A stretch of DNA of 54,427 nucleotides, from the NCBI GenBank assembly GCA_017561145.1, contig JAFZDO010000022.1, forward strand, positions 1 to 54,427, in the 5' to 3' direction. Shown piece by piece: positions 30,866 to 37,768 of this stretch; within the stretch, counting starts at the first letter, position 1, and each line of letters begins with the position of its first letter. The stretch is from Clostridia bacterium. GTDB lineage: Bacteria > Bacillota > Clostridia > Oscillospirales > CAG-382. Below the pieces are notes generated by a model. The model was not told where the DNA came from and ran no database searches. It saw nothing but the letters and a program-made list of their open reading frames with translations. The translations under genes were made by a program, and so were the position numbers.

Positions 30866-32128
30866 ATGGATAAGCTTTGTGTTTCGGGCGGCAGACCGCT
30901 TGTCGGAAGCGTCAATATCGGCGGAATGAAAAACGCCGCTTTACCTATTATTTTTGCCACAATTCTTGTAAATGATATATGCGTTCTGGAAAATCTTCCC
31001 GACGTAAGCGATATTAAAAACGCGTTGGAGATCCTTCGCCGTATGGGCGCGGAGATCAAGGAGATCGACCGTTTTACCTACAGCATCGATACACGCCCCG
31101 TCCGCAGTAACAGCGTACCCTTGGATCTCGCACGCAATATGCGCGGTTCTTATTACGTTCTCGGTGCGGAATTGGGCAGATTCGGAAGATCCTTTACCTC
31201 GCTTCCCGGCGGATGCAACCTCGGCGCCCGTCCTATCGACCAGCATATCAAGGGCTTCGAGGCTCTCGGCGCAACGGTAAATTGCACCTCGGGTATCAGC
31301 TGTTATACCGAAAAGCCGTTGGAGGGTGCATCGATCTATATGGACGTTGCATCGGTAGGCGCGACCGCAAATATTATGATCGCCGCCGCAACCGCAAGCG
31401 GTATGACGGTTATCGACAACGCCGCGCGTGAGCCCCATATCGTTGACCTTGCAAACTTCTTAAACTCCTGCGGCGCAGATATCTCCGGTGCAGGTACCGA
31501 GGTTATCAAGATCCGCGGTGTTGAATCGCTTCATGGCGGTACCTATGCAATAATCCCCGATATGATCGAGGCAGGCACCTATATGATCGCCGCCGCGGCA
31601 ACCAAGGGCGACCTTACCATTAACAACGTCATCCCCCGTCACCTTGAAGCAACCACGAGAAAGCTTTTGGAAATGGGTGTTGAGGTTGAAGAGGGCGACG
31701 ATTATGTTCGTGTCCGCTATGACGGCAAGCTTAAAAAAGTCCGTGTCAAGACCGACTTTTATCCCGGCTTCCCGACCGATATGAATCCCCAGTTCTGCGT
31801 TCTTCTCTGTCTTGCGGAGGGTGAAAGCAGAATTACCGAAAGCGTTATGGATTCCCGCTTTAAATATACCGACGAGCTCATCCGTATGGGCGCAAGGATC
31901 ACCGTACAGGGCAGAGATGCAATAATTACGGGTGTCGAAGCGTTCACCCCGTCCACCGTTCGTGCGGTCGACCTGCGCGCAGGCGCGGCAATGGTTATCG
32001 CCGCACTTTCCACTACGGGCACGACCTTTATCGATGATATCCATCACATCGAGCGCGGCTATGAGGACCTTGTCGGCAAGCTCCGTTCGGTTGGCGCAGA
32101 CATTGAAAGGGTAAGCACAAACAACTGA
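30866..32128 (+). CDS. murA: UDP-N-acetylglucosamine 1-carboxyvinyltransferase
   Basis: A 420-residue EPSP-synthase-fold enzyme with Lys22 in GGMKNAALP and the catalytic-loop Cys117 in LPGGCNLGARPIDQH, the fosfomycin-target residue. It transfers enolpyruvate from PEP to UDP-GlcNAc, the first committed step of peptidoglycan synthesis, in the cytoplasm. The ATG at 30866 follows AAAGGTG; an in-frame ATG at 30854 is less well placed. A hairpin with weak T run follows the gene before the Xer gene. Confidence 0.97.
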   Translation: MDKLCVSGGRPLVGSVNIGGMKNAALPIIFATILVNDICVLENLPDVSDIKNALEILRRMGAEIKEIDRFTYSIDTRPVRSNSVPLDLARNMRGSYYVLGAELGRFGRSFTSLPGGCNLGARPIDQHIKGFEALGATVNCTSGISCYTEKPLEGASIYMDVASVGATANIMIAAATASGMTVIDNAAREPHIVDLANFLNSCGADISGAGTEVIKIRGVESLHGGTYAIIPDMIEAGTYMIAAAATKGDLTINNVIPRHLEATTRKLLEMGVEVEEGDDYVRVRYDGKLKKVRVKTDFYPGFPTDMNPQFCVLLCLAEGESRITESVMDSRFKYTDELIRMGARITVQGRDAIITGVEAFTPSTVRAVDLRAGAAMVIAALSTTGTTFIDDIHHIERGYEDLVGKLRSVGADIERVSTNN

Positions 32129-32135
32129 CAAATTG

Positions 32136-32166
32136 CCTGCGGAAAGTATCTTTTCGCAGGTATTTT
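32136..32166 (+). terminator. Probable terminator or attenuator after murA
   Basis: CCTGCGGAAA / TTTTCGCAGG (one G-T pair) with a 5-nt loop, followed by TATTTT, ending 9 nt before the ribosome site of the Xer gene. Confidence 0.6.
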
Positions 32167-32186
32167 AACGAAAAGGAGGAAAATGA

Positions 32187-33179
32187 ATGGTAATTGCAAG
32201 CCTTCCCGAGCCTATAGTGACCTTTGCGGGCTATAAGGGGTCGATTCAGAACTGCTCGCCGCTGACTGTCAGCGAATACGTTAACGATATCGTTCTTTTC
32301 TTCCGCTATATCATCGTATCCCGCCGCGGCGAAAAGCCCGAAAAGGTGGATATGACCGAAATAAGCCTTGCCGAGCTTGATTATAAGCTTGCCGGCTCGG
32401 TCCGTACCGACGAGATATATTCTTATATGCTCTATCTCGCAAGCGGCAGAGATAACGGCGCGCGTATCCGCGCAAGACGGCTTTCGGCAATAAAGGCGTT
32501 TTATAAGTACCATACGATAAAATCACACAAGCTCGAGGAAAATCCCGCAAAGGATATCGAAACGCCGAAGATTAAGCCTGCCTTGCCGAAATATCTTACA
32601 CTCGATGAAAGCATAAAGCTTTTGGAAAGCGTTCCGCGCGATTGCCCGACTTATGAGCGTGATTATTGCATATTAACGCTGTTTTTAAATTGCGGAATGC
32701 GTCTTTCCGAGCTTGTCGGTATCGATCTGGCTCATATAGACTCCGACCTGTCAAGGCTTTACGTTACAGGTAAAGGAAACAAGATGCGAATGGTATATCT
32801 TAACGGCGCTTGCAGACGCGCGCTTGAGGAATATCTGAACGTCCGCCAATCAAAAGCGACCGAGCACGGACAACCCATCATCGATAAGGAAGCGCTGTTT
32901 TTAAGCTCGCGCCGCAAAAGGATTTCCGACAAAATGGTGCAGGCACTCGTTTACCGCTATCTTGACCTCGCAGGTCTTGGGGGACGCGGTCTTTCGGTGC
33001 ACAAGCTCCGCCACACCGCGGCAACGCTTATGTGCTCGGAGGGTGACGTTGATATCCTTGCCGTAAAGGAAATCCTCGGTCACGAGCAGCTTACGACCAC
33101 CCAGATATACACACATCTTTCAAATAAAAAATTAAGGGATGCAACGGAGGCAAATCCTCTTGCGAAGATAAAGAACTGA
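32187..33179 (+). CDS. Tyrosine recombinase of the XerC/XerD type
   Basis: A 330-residue protein with an N-terminal SAM-like core-binding domain and a C-terminal catalytic domain with the full set: Arg172 (CGMRLSELVG), Lys196 (GKGNK), His272 and Arg275 (HKLRHTAATLM), His299 (LGHEQ) and Tyr308 (TTTQIYTH). Placement between murA and a thioesterase suggests a resident chromosomal Xer enzyme for dimer resolution and not a phage integrase, though the tmRNA attachment-like repeat is only 2.3 kb away. GGAGG is 7 nt before the ATG; its stop overlaps the next start (TGATG). Confidence 0.92.
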   Translation: MVIASLPEPIVTFAGYKGSIQNCSPLTVSEYVNDIVLFFRYIIVSRRGEKPEKVDMTEISLAELDYKLAGSVRTDEIYSYMLYLASGRDNGARIRARRLSAIKAFYKYHTIKSHKLEENPAKDIETPKIKPALPKYLTLDESIKLLESVPRDCPTYERDYCILTLFLNCGMRLSELVGIDLAHIDSDLSRLYVTGKGNKMRMVYLNGACRRALEEYLNVRQSKATEHGQPIIDKEALFLSSRRKRISDKMVQALVYRYLDLAGLGGRGLSVHKLRHTAATLMCSEGDVDILAVKEILGHEQLTTTQIYTHLSNKKLRDATEANPLAKIKN

Positions 33180-33904
33180 TGTTAGAAACAAAGATTACCG
33201 TAAAAAGCTTTGACGTTTTCCCCAACAGTACGATAAAGCCCTCGGCACTTCAGCGCTATATGCAGCAGCTCGCACGTGAGGACTGCGACGCTTTGGGCTG
33301 TACCTACAATCAAATGCGCGACGTTAATATGGTTTTCGTCATCACGAAGCTTGCGGTGAAGATAAGCAAGCCGGTCTTCGCATATGACGAGCTCACCGTC
33401 CGCACCTTTAACAACCGCGTTGCAGGCATTACCTACGAGCGCGAATTCGAATTTTTCCGTGACGGCGAAAAGATCATCCACGCGACAACTCAATGGGTGA
33501 TCGTTAAATACGACACGCGCAAGCTTGTGCGCCCGCGTGAATTTCCGTTCCCCATTCCCGAGCATAATCTCGATTGCGGCAGTATCGAAATCCCGCGCAA
33601 TCTTGATGCAAAGGAGCTTCCGCCCCACGCGGAAAGAACGGTAAGACTTTCCGATCTCGATGAAAACGATCACCTCAACAACTGCATCTATTCGGATATC
33701 ACGCTTGACTACGTTCCTTTCGACCGCAAGGACGATTTTGTAAGCGAAATGCGGATAATTTTCCACCACGAAGCGAAGATACAAGACGTTTTATCGATCG
33801 GTCTTGCAGAAAAAGAGGGAAAATACGTCGTTTCTGCCTTTAATTTGACAAACGAATCGCTTTGCTTCGAGGCAGATTGCGTTCTTAACAAATTTATCCG
33901 TTGA
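33179..33904 (+). CDS. Acyl-ACP thioesterase
   Basis: A 241-residue tandem hotdog-fold protein: the first domain contains RYMQQLAREDCDALG and ITYEREFEFFRDGEKI, the second TVRLSDLDENDHLNNCIYSD with the catalytic-loop Asn/His. It hydrolyses acyl-ACP to free fatty acid and ACP, which can set membrane acyl chain length. It overlaps the Xer stop by 1 nt. The -35 box of smpB overlaps its stop codon. Confidence 0.92.
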   Translation: MLETKITVKSFDVFPNSTIKPSALQRYMQQLAREDCDALGCTYNQMRDVNMVFVITKLAVKISKPVFAYDELTVRTFNNRVAGITYEREFEFFRDGEKIIHATTQWVIVKYDTRKLVRPREFPFPIPEHNLDCGSIEIPRNLDAKELPPHAERTVRLSDLDENDHLNNCIYSDITLDYVPFDRKDDFVSEMRIIFHHEAKIQDVLSIGLAEKEGKYVVSAFNLTNESLCFEADCVLNKFIR

Positions 33905-33929
33905 TTTTTGTATAAAGACATAGTATAAT
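33901..33929 (+). promoter_or_regulatory. Promoter of smpB
   Basis: TTGATT (33901-33906), 17 nt, TATAAT (33924-33929), 27 nt before the smpB ATG. Confidence 0.75.
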
Positions 33930-33956
33930 TAGTTACCAAAAGAGAGGAGGGTTCGC

Positions 33957-34415
33957 ATGTCGGACTTGATACGCGGTATCGCAAACAACCGCGCGGCATA
34001 TCACGAATATTTCGTCGAGGACAAATTTGAAGCCGGCATCGAGCTTTTCGGTACCGAGGTAAAATCTCTGCGCTGCGGCAGAGTTAATTTAAAGGATTCC
34101 TTTTGCCGTATCGACGATGGCGAATTGGTTGCCTACGGCATCCATATCAGCCCCTATGAAAAGGGAAATATCTTCAACCGCGATCCCTACCGCGCGCGTA
34201 AGCTTTTAATGCACCGCCGCGAGATCGACCGCCTTTTCGGCGCAGTCGGTCAAAAGGGCTATTCGCTCATTCCGCTTTCGATGTATTTCAAGGGCAGATG
34301 GGTAAAGGTCGAAATCGGTCTTTGCAAGGGTAAAAAGCTTTATGACAAGCGCGACGTCGAAGCCGAAAAAACGGCAAAGCGCGAAATCGAGCGTGCAAGC
34401 AAGGGGAACTATTAA
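33957..34415 (+). CDS. smpB: SsrA-binding protein SmpB
   Basis: A 152-residue oligonucleotide-binding-fold protein: ANNRAAYHEYFVEDKFEAGI, LFGTEVKSLR, NLKDSFCRI, the KKLYDKRD motif and a basic C-terminal tail (EKTAKREIERASKGNY) that sits in the mRNA channel. It delivers tmRNA to stalled ribosomes. GGAGGG precedes the ATG. Its partner tmRNA lies 750 nt downstream on the same strand. Confidence 0.97.
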   Translation: MSDLIRGIANNRAAYHEYFVEDKFEAGIELFGTEVKSLRCGRVNLKDSFCRIDDGELVAYGIHISPYEKGNIFNRDPYRARKLLMHRREIDRLFGAVGQKGYSLIPLSMYFKGRWVKVEIGLCKGKKLYDKRDVEAEKTAKREIERASKGNY

Positions 34416-35071
34416 TGGCAACGTGGTTGACCCACCTCCGTGTGGCTGAAAAATTGTTAAAGACCTTGGAAAATGTCGATGAAGCGGCGTTTTTCGTCGG
34501 TTCGATCGCACCCGACAGCGGCAGAATGGTCGATGATTTCACATATATGCCCTCTAAAGACGTTTCGCACTGGAAGCGAGAGGGCGTTAGTTACGAGCAA
34601 CGCTTTGAGGATAACCGCGAATTTTTCACGAAATATGCGCTTGATGAAAAGGATAACCGAATGTATTCCTTTTACCTCGGCTATTACGTGCATATTTTAA
34701 CCGATACTGTCTATGTGCGCGATATAATCCATCCGTTCATTAACGGACGAGGAAGGGAAACCTGGCGCGCGAATATCAAGCTCATCCGCAAAAGCTGGTA
34801 TGAGATCGATTGCCGCTTCCTCGAAAAGAATAAAAATTATCCGCCTTTGGAAATTATCGGCAGAGTAAAAGAATTTCCCAACACGACGATCGATTATTTC
34901 GCGTATGACGATATAACCGAACGTATAAAATATGCGTACGAGCTTTATAAAACCGTAAAAACCGATCCCGATACCGAGTTTTTCACCCATGACGAAAAAC
35001 GCTCAAACGAGATCGTTGAAGCTTCCGCAACGGAAATAAGAAAAATTTTAAAAGAAAAGCATAATATATAA
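34415..35071 (+). CDS. Zinc-dependent phospholipase C-like protein
   Basis: A 218-residue helical protein resembling the zinc-dependent PLC/S1-P1 nuclease fold domain: TWLTHLRVAEKLL, FFVGSIAPDSG, and GYYVHILTDTVYV supply His/Asp metal ligands. No signal peptide, so a cytosolic hydrolase of unknown substrate. It overlaps the smpB stop by 1 nt (TAATG), so the two are coupled. Confidence 0.8.
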   Translation: MATWLTHLRVAEKLLKTLENVDEAAFFVGSIAPDSGRMVDDFTYMPSKDVSHWKREGVSYEQRFEDNREFFTKYALDEKDNRMYSFYLGYYVHILTDTVYVRDIIHPFINGRGRETWRANIKLIRKSWYEIDCRFLEKNKNYPPLEIIGRVKEFPNTTIDYFAYDDITERIKYAYELYKTVKTDPDTEFFTHDEKRSNEIVEASATEIRKILKEKHNI

Positions 35072-35125
35072 CAATATCTCCATTCCTCGATATAAATTAA
35101 TTTACATATTTTTCGGCAAAAATAT

Positions 35126-35157
35126 GGGGTCCCCGAAAATGCTTGCCATTTTTGGGG
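35126..35157 (+). repeat. GGGGTCCCC hairpin element, copy 2
   Basis: GGGGTCCCC then CCCCGAAAATG / CATTTTTGGGG around CTTGC. It ends 10 nt before the mature 5' end of tmRNA, where a promoter would normally be. See copy 1 at 22033-22064. Confidence 0.8.
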
Positions 35158-35167
35158 GTTTACATAT

Positions 35168-35519
35168 GGGGCCGTAAAGGTTTCGACGGGGATTGTGAAG
35201 CGGAGTAAGCGAGCAGAAGCGCATAACTTCTTAAAAATGTGCACTTTAAAATTAAACGCTAACAATAACAAATTAGCAGTAGCTGCCTAAGCGCAGCTTC
35301 CGTCGTACCGAAGAGCACCGCGGCTTCGGATACGGCGTCACTTAGCGGTGAACGTGTGTTGGGCAAAGCTTTGAGCCCTTCCATGAACTAATGAAGCTAC
35401 CGGCTTAATGCGCCTGCCTGTCGGCGCGTTAAGTGGGGAATCCCAAAGATAGGCTGCGCTCGGAGAAAGCACCGTGAATCGGTTTTCGGACAGGGGTTCG
35501 ATTCCCCTCGGCTCCACCA
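35168..35519 (+). ncRNA. ssrA: Transfer-messenger RNA (tmRNA)
   Basis: The 5' end GGGGCCGTAAAGGTTTCGACGGG and 3' end GGTTCGATTCCCCTCGGCTCCACCA form the tRNA-like half; GGGGCCG pairs with CGGCTCC and CCA is encoded. The tag frame ends at TAA 35288-35290; with GCT at 35258 as resume codon the tag would be ANNNKLAVAA, but the resume codon is an inference. It tags proteins from stalled ribosomes for proteolysis with SmpB. No strong promoter is seen immediately upstream; TTTACA at 35101 with TATGGG at 35123 is weak, and processing from a longer precursor is possible. Confidence 0.97.
35500..35519 (+). repeat. 20-bp direct repeat at the tmRNA 3' end (attachment-site-like), copy 1
   Basis: The last 20 nt of tmRNA, starting GATTCCCCTC and ending CCACCA, recur exactly at 35681-35700. 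The 3' ends of tmRNA and tRNA genes are common integrase attachment sites. Confidence 0.85.
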
Positions 35520-35524
35520 AAATA

Positions 35525-35553
35525 AAAAAGTCGTGCAAAGCACGGCTTTTTTA
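35525..35553. terminator. Terminator after tmRNA
   Basis: GTCGTGC / GCACGGC stem (one G-T pair) with AAA loop, flanked by A6 and T6. Confidence 0.85.
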
Positions 35554-35680
35554 TTTTGATTTGAAGGGAATCGAAGGGCGAGCAAAAAGGTGTCGGGGAC
35601 ACGTTTTTGCCGCCACGGGGGAGAGAGCGAAAAGGCGAGAGCGGAACGGAGTGCCGCGGTAAGCCTTGAAAGCGAACGGA

Positions 35681-35700
35681 GATTCCCCTCGGCTCCACCA
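35681..35700 (+). repeat. 20-bp direct repeat at the tmRNA 3' end (attachment-site-like), copy 2
   Basis: Exact copy of 35500-35519. The rest of tmRNA is not repeated. A hairpin CTACCTCTT / AAGAGGTGG with a T-rich tail follows at about 35708-35745 and could be an older tmRNA terminator. Confidence 0.85.
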
Positions 35701-35774
35701 TTCCAGACTACCTCTTGATGAAAATTAAGAGGTGGTTCTGTTTTTATTATAGTGATATTGCGAAAATCAAATAG

Positions 35775-35803
35775 TTGAAAAAATAGCAGGAGTATGATAT
35801 ACT
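35775..35803 (+). promoter_or_regulatory. Promoter of the small membrane protein gene
   Basis: TTGAAA (35775-35780), 17 nt, TATACT (35798-35803), 34 nt before the ATG. Confidence 0.7.
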
Positions 35804-35837
35804 AAATACAATTCTTCAAAGATAAAGGAAGTGCCTT

Positions 35838-36194
35838 ATGAAACGAACCATAAGAGATGCCATAATGGATGCTCGTCTAACCGATGAAATGATAAATACA
35901 TTTATCGGTCAAATTGGAATATGTTCAATCCTCGGCGGTATTTATTTTGAGTCGTGGATTGTATTTGGATTGTTGCTATTGTGTCCTCTCGCTGTGTTTG
36001 TGTTTTCAAAAAGGTTTAAATGGTGTCGCTTCGCCTCAATCATTTTGGGTGTGATTTATGGTTGCTTATGGGTAGTAATAGGTGTTTTAATTGGCAAAAT
36101 CTTTTCGGTTAGTGCAAGTGTTGTGCTTGGAATTGTTTTCTTGATACCAGGTGTTGCATATAATTGGTGTGCGATAAACTATTTTCTAAAATAG
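35838..36194 (+). CDS. Small membrane protein of unknown function
   Basis: A 118-residue protein with a short charged N-terminus and three to four hydrophobic segments (ICSILGGIYFESWIVFGLL, SIILGVIYGCLWVVIGVLI, VVLGIVFLIPGVAY). Family not recognised. AAGGAAG precedes the ATG and a good promoter lies upstream. It is AT-rich and sits just beyond the duplicated tmRNA end, so it may be cargo or residue of an integrated element. Confidence 0.65.
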   Translation: MKRTIRDAIMDARLTDEMINTFIGQIGICSILGGIYFESWIVFGLLLLCPLAVFVFSKRFKWCRFASIILGVIYGCLWVVIGVLIGKIFSVSASVVLGIVFLIPGVAYNWCAINYFLK

Positions 36195-36399
36195 GCTTAT
36201 GCAAATAATCACAATCACGAAACCAATAAATACATTCTCTTGAAAATTTAGTGATCAGAACTGGTCGTGCCGCGGCGCTTTGTTGTGACAGAAAAACGAG
36301 AAAATGCAAAGCATTTCCACGAAAGTTTCCACGAAATTGACTAACCGAGCTTTGCAAAAACCCAAAGCGCGTAACCCTTTCTAACCCCTCAAACAAACA
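36195..36399. other. Non-coding stretch, possible remnant of an integrated element
   Basis: About 200 nt without a supportable gene. It contains CCACGAAA repeated (TTTCCACGAAAG, TTTCCACGAAAT) and changes from AT-rich to mixed composition. I could not assign a function. Confidence 0.35.
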
Positions 36400-36430
36400 A
36401 AAACGGCACTCACGATGAGTACCGTTTTTT
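36400..36430. terminator. Terminator of the SGNH hydrolase gene
   Basis: AACGGCACTCA / TGAGTACCGTT hairpin (one mismatch) with A and T6 runs, adjacent to the stop at 36433. Confidence 0.75.
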
Positions 36431-36432
36431 CA

Positions 36433-37245
36433 TTATTTATAAAGAATTTCGACCGTTTTGCCGTTTTCAAAGGTTTCGTTTGTGATTTCGCTTGCGGGGG
36501 AGAGGTTGTCGATAGCGGGCGAGGGGATGGCTATATGCGCACCAACCGCGCCGACGAGCTTATTGCTTCTTAAAACGTTGCCCGACACGTCGACACAGTT
36601 GACCGTCATTTCTGCTCTGTTTACGTTATCGTATCTCGCGAGCAGATAACTGCCCACAAGGTCGGCAATAAAACGTCTGCCGAGGTCGGAGGGGTGCATA
36701 CCGTCGCCAAGCATATAATCGTCAAGGGTGATCAGGTCGTATTCACGGTGGATATCTACAAGGCCGCAACCGAACTCGATCGCAAGATCGCGTATACAGT
36801 CGCAATATCTGTCGAGCACCTTGCCGTCCTCATAGATATAATGGATATTGTATTCCCAAGGGGTGTAACGCTCGGGCATTGTCGGTGTTACGGTGAAAAA
36901 TATAACGTCGCCGCCCTGAGCGCGAATGCTTTCAAGGAAATAAAGGAGATTCGCGCGGAATTCCTCGATAGGAACGATGCTCTTGCGGTCATCGCGCCTT
37001 ACCGCTTGGTCGTTTCCCGCAAATCCGATTATAACAAGATCGGGCTTATGCGAAAGCACGTCGGCTTCGAAACGGTCGCGTGCGCGGTAGGTGTTGTTAC
37101 CGCCGACGCCCGCGTTGATAACCGTCACGCCGAGATCCTCGGCTATGTGCGACGCATAGGAGCTGCCGCAAAAATTAGTTAAGCTGTCGCCAAATGCAAC
37201 TATGGTCTTTCCGCTTAAAGCGTTGGATCTGATAAGCTTGGACAT
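36433..37245 (-). CDS. SGNH/GDSL hydrolase family protein
   Basis: This 270-residue protein shows all SGNH blocks: I FGDSLTNF (Ser nucleophile), II NAGVGGN, III GFAGND, V DGMHPSDLG (Asp and His). A C-terminal ~60 residues form an extra beta-rich region. No signal peptide, so a cytosolic esterase or lipase of unknown substrate. AAGGAG lies 8 nt before the ATG. The fold is shared with the surface protein at 8394 but the blocks are of a different subfamily. Confidence 0.9.
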   Translation of the reverse strand: MSKLIRSNALSGKTIVAFGDSLTNFCGSSYASHIAEDLGVTVINAGVGGNNTYRARDRFEADVLSHKPDLVIIGFAGNDQAVRRDDRKSIVPIEEFRANLLYFLESIRAQGGDVIFFTVTPTMPERYTPWEYNIHYIYEDGKVLDRYCDCIRDLAIEFGCGLVDIHREYDLITLDDYMLGDGMHPSDLGRRFIADLVGSYLLARYDNVNRAEMTVNCVDVSGNVLRSNKLVGAVGAHIAIPSPAIDNLSPASEITNETFENGKTVEILYK

Positions 37246-37378
37246 TGTTTTTTCTCCTTGTTGAGTTTTGTAATATTATACCACGCGTTTTTTGTTGATT
37301 CAAGTAAATTATTGCGAAATTGCAGTTGTCGTTGCAATTTTACGGCGCCTAATTTAACCTTGTTTCTTGCAAAACAAA

Positions 37379-37409
37379 AAGAAGCCATCCGATAAGGGTT
37401 TGGCTTCTT
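37379..37409. terminator. Terminator of the XRE repressor gene
   Basis: AAGAAGCCA / TGGCTTCTT 9-bp stem around a 13-nt loop with A/T runs, adjacent to the repressor stop codon at 37410. Confidence 0.75.
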
Positions 37410-37631
37410 TTATTTATACGACGTTGAATTGTCGGATATCCCTAATATGTAATCCGCGGAAACGTTGTAAAGCTTGACAAGTGCGATAAGAACATCGGTC
37501 GGTGTGTCGCGCAAGCCCCTTTCGTAACGGCTGTATTGCGATTGCTTCATTCCAAGATAGGAGGCAACGTATTCCTGCGTATAATCATGATCTTCTCTTA
37601 AGTCACGAATGCGGGGATAATAATTATTCAT
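37410..37631 (-). CDS. XRE-family repressor, divergent from the large secreted protein
   Basis: A 73-residue protein that is one HTH: YYPRIRDLREDHDYTQEYVA, SYLGMKQSQYSRYERGLR, then PTDVLIALVKLYNVSADYIL. It is similar in size and pattern to small autoregulatory repressors. I use the ATG at 37631, which fits homologous starts; a TTG at 37643 preceded by AGAAGG is an alternative adding four residues. Two copies of a palindromic site in the divergent intergenic region bracket the promoter of the gene at 37769, strongly suggesting that this protein represses it and itself. Confidence 0.9.
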   Translation of the reverse strand: MNNYYPRIRDLREDHDYTQEYVASYLGMKQSQYSRYERGLRDTPTDVLIALVKLYNVSADYILGISDNSTSYK

Positions 37632-37662
37632 CCCAATATTCAATACCCCCTTCTATAATAAT

Positions 37663-37677
37663 ATAACCGTTTGGTAT
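37663..37677. promoter_or_regulatory. Operator 1 of the XRE repressor
   Basis: ATAACC-GTTT-GGTAT, an imperfect palindrome touching the first base of the -35 box of the 37769 promoter. Confidence 0.7.
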
Positions 37678-37705
37678 TGACATTCTAACACTAATATGTT
37701 AAAAT
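37677..37705 (+). promoter_or_regulatory. Promoter of the 1131-residue secreted protein
   Basis: TTGACA (37677-37682), 17 nt, TAAAAT (37700-37705), bracketed by two repressor-type palindromes. Confidence 0.85.
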
Positions 37706-37711
37706 TTTACC

Positions 37712-37735
37712 AAATATAACCGTTTGGTTATATTT
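37712..37735. promoter_or_regulatory. Operator 2 of the XRE repressor
   Basis: AAATATAACC-GTTT-GGTTATATTT, a perfect 10-bp inverted repeat with the same GTTT centre as operator 1, just downstream of the -10 at the expected transcription start. Confidence 0.8.
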
Positions 37736-37768
37736 TTATAATTATTTTTATTAAAGTGGGGCGAAAAA

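Noticed and set aside
32187-33179. Integrase of an element inserted at the tmRNA gene
   Set aside because: The recombinase sits in a coupled housekeeping cluster (murA, thioesterase, smpB) and not between the attachment-like repeats; a resident Xer role is simpler.
35338-35701. Several minus-strand frames over the tmRNA and its duplicated end (products beginning like MVEPRG or with RGESNP)
   Set aside because: They are antisense to tmRNA and its repeat and are a well-known type of spurious annotation around tRNA-like 3' ends.
36109-36396. 95-codon minus-strand frame over the end of the small membrane protein and the following gap
   Set aside because: Overlaps a better-supported gene on the other strand, no ribosome site, composition of a random frame.
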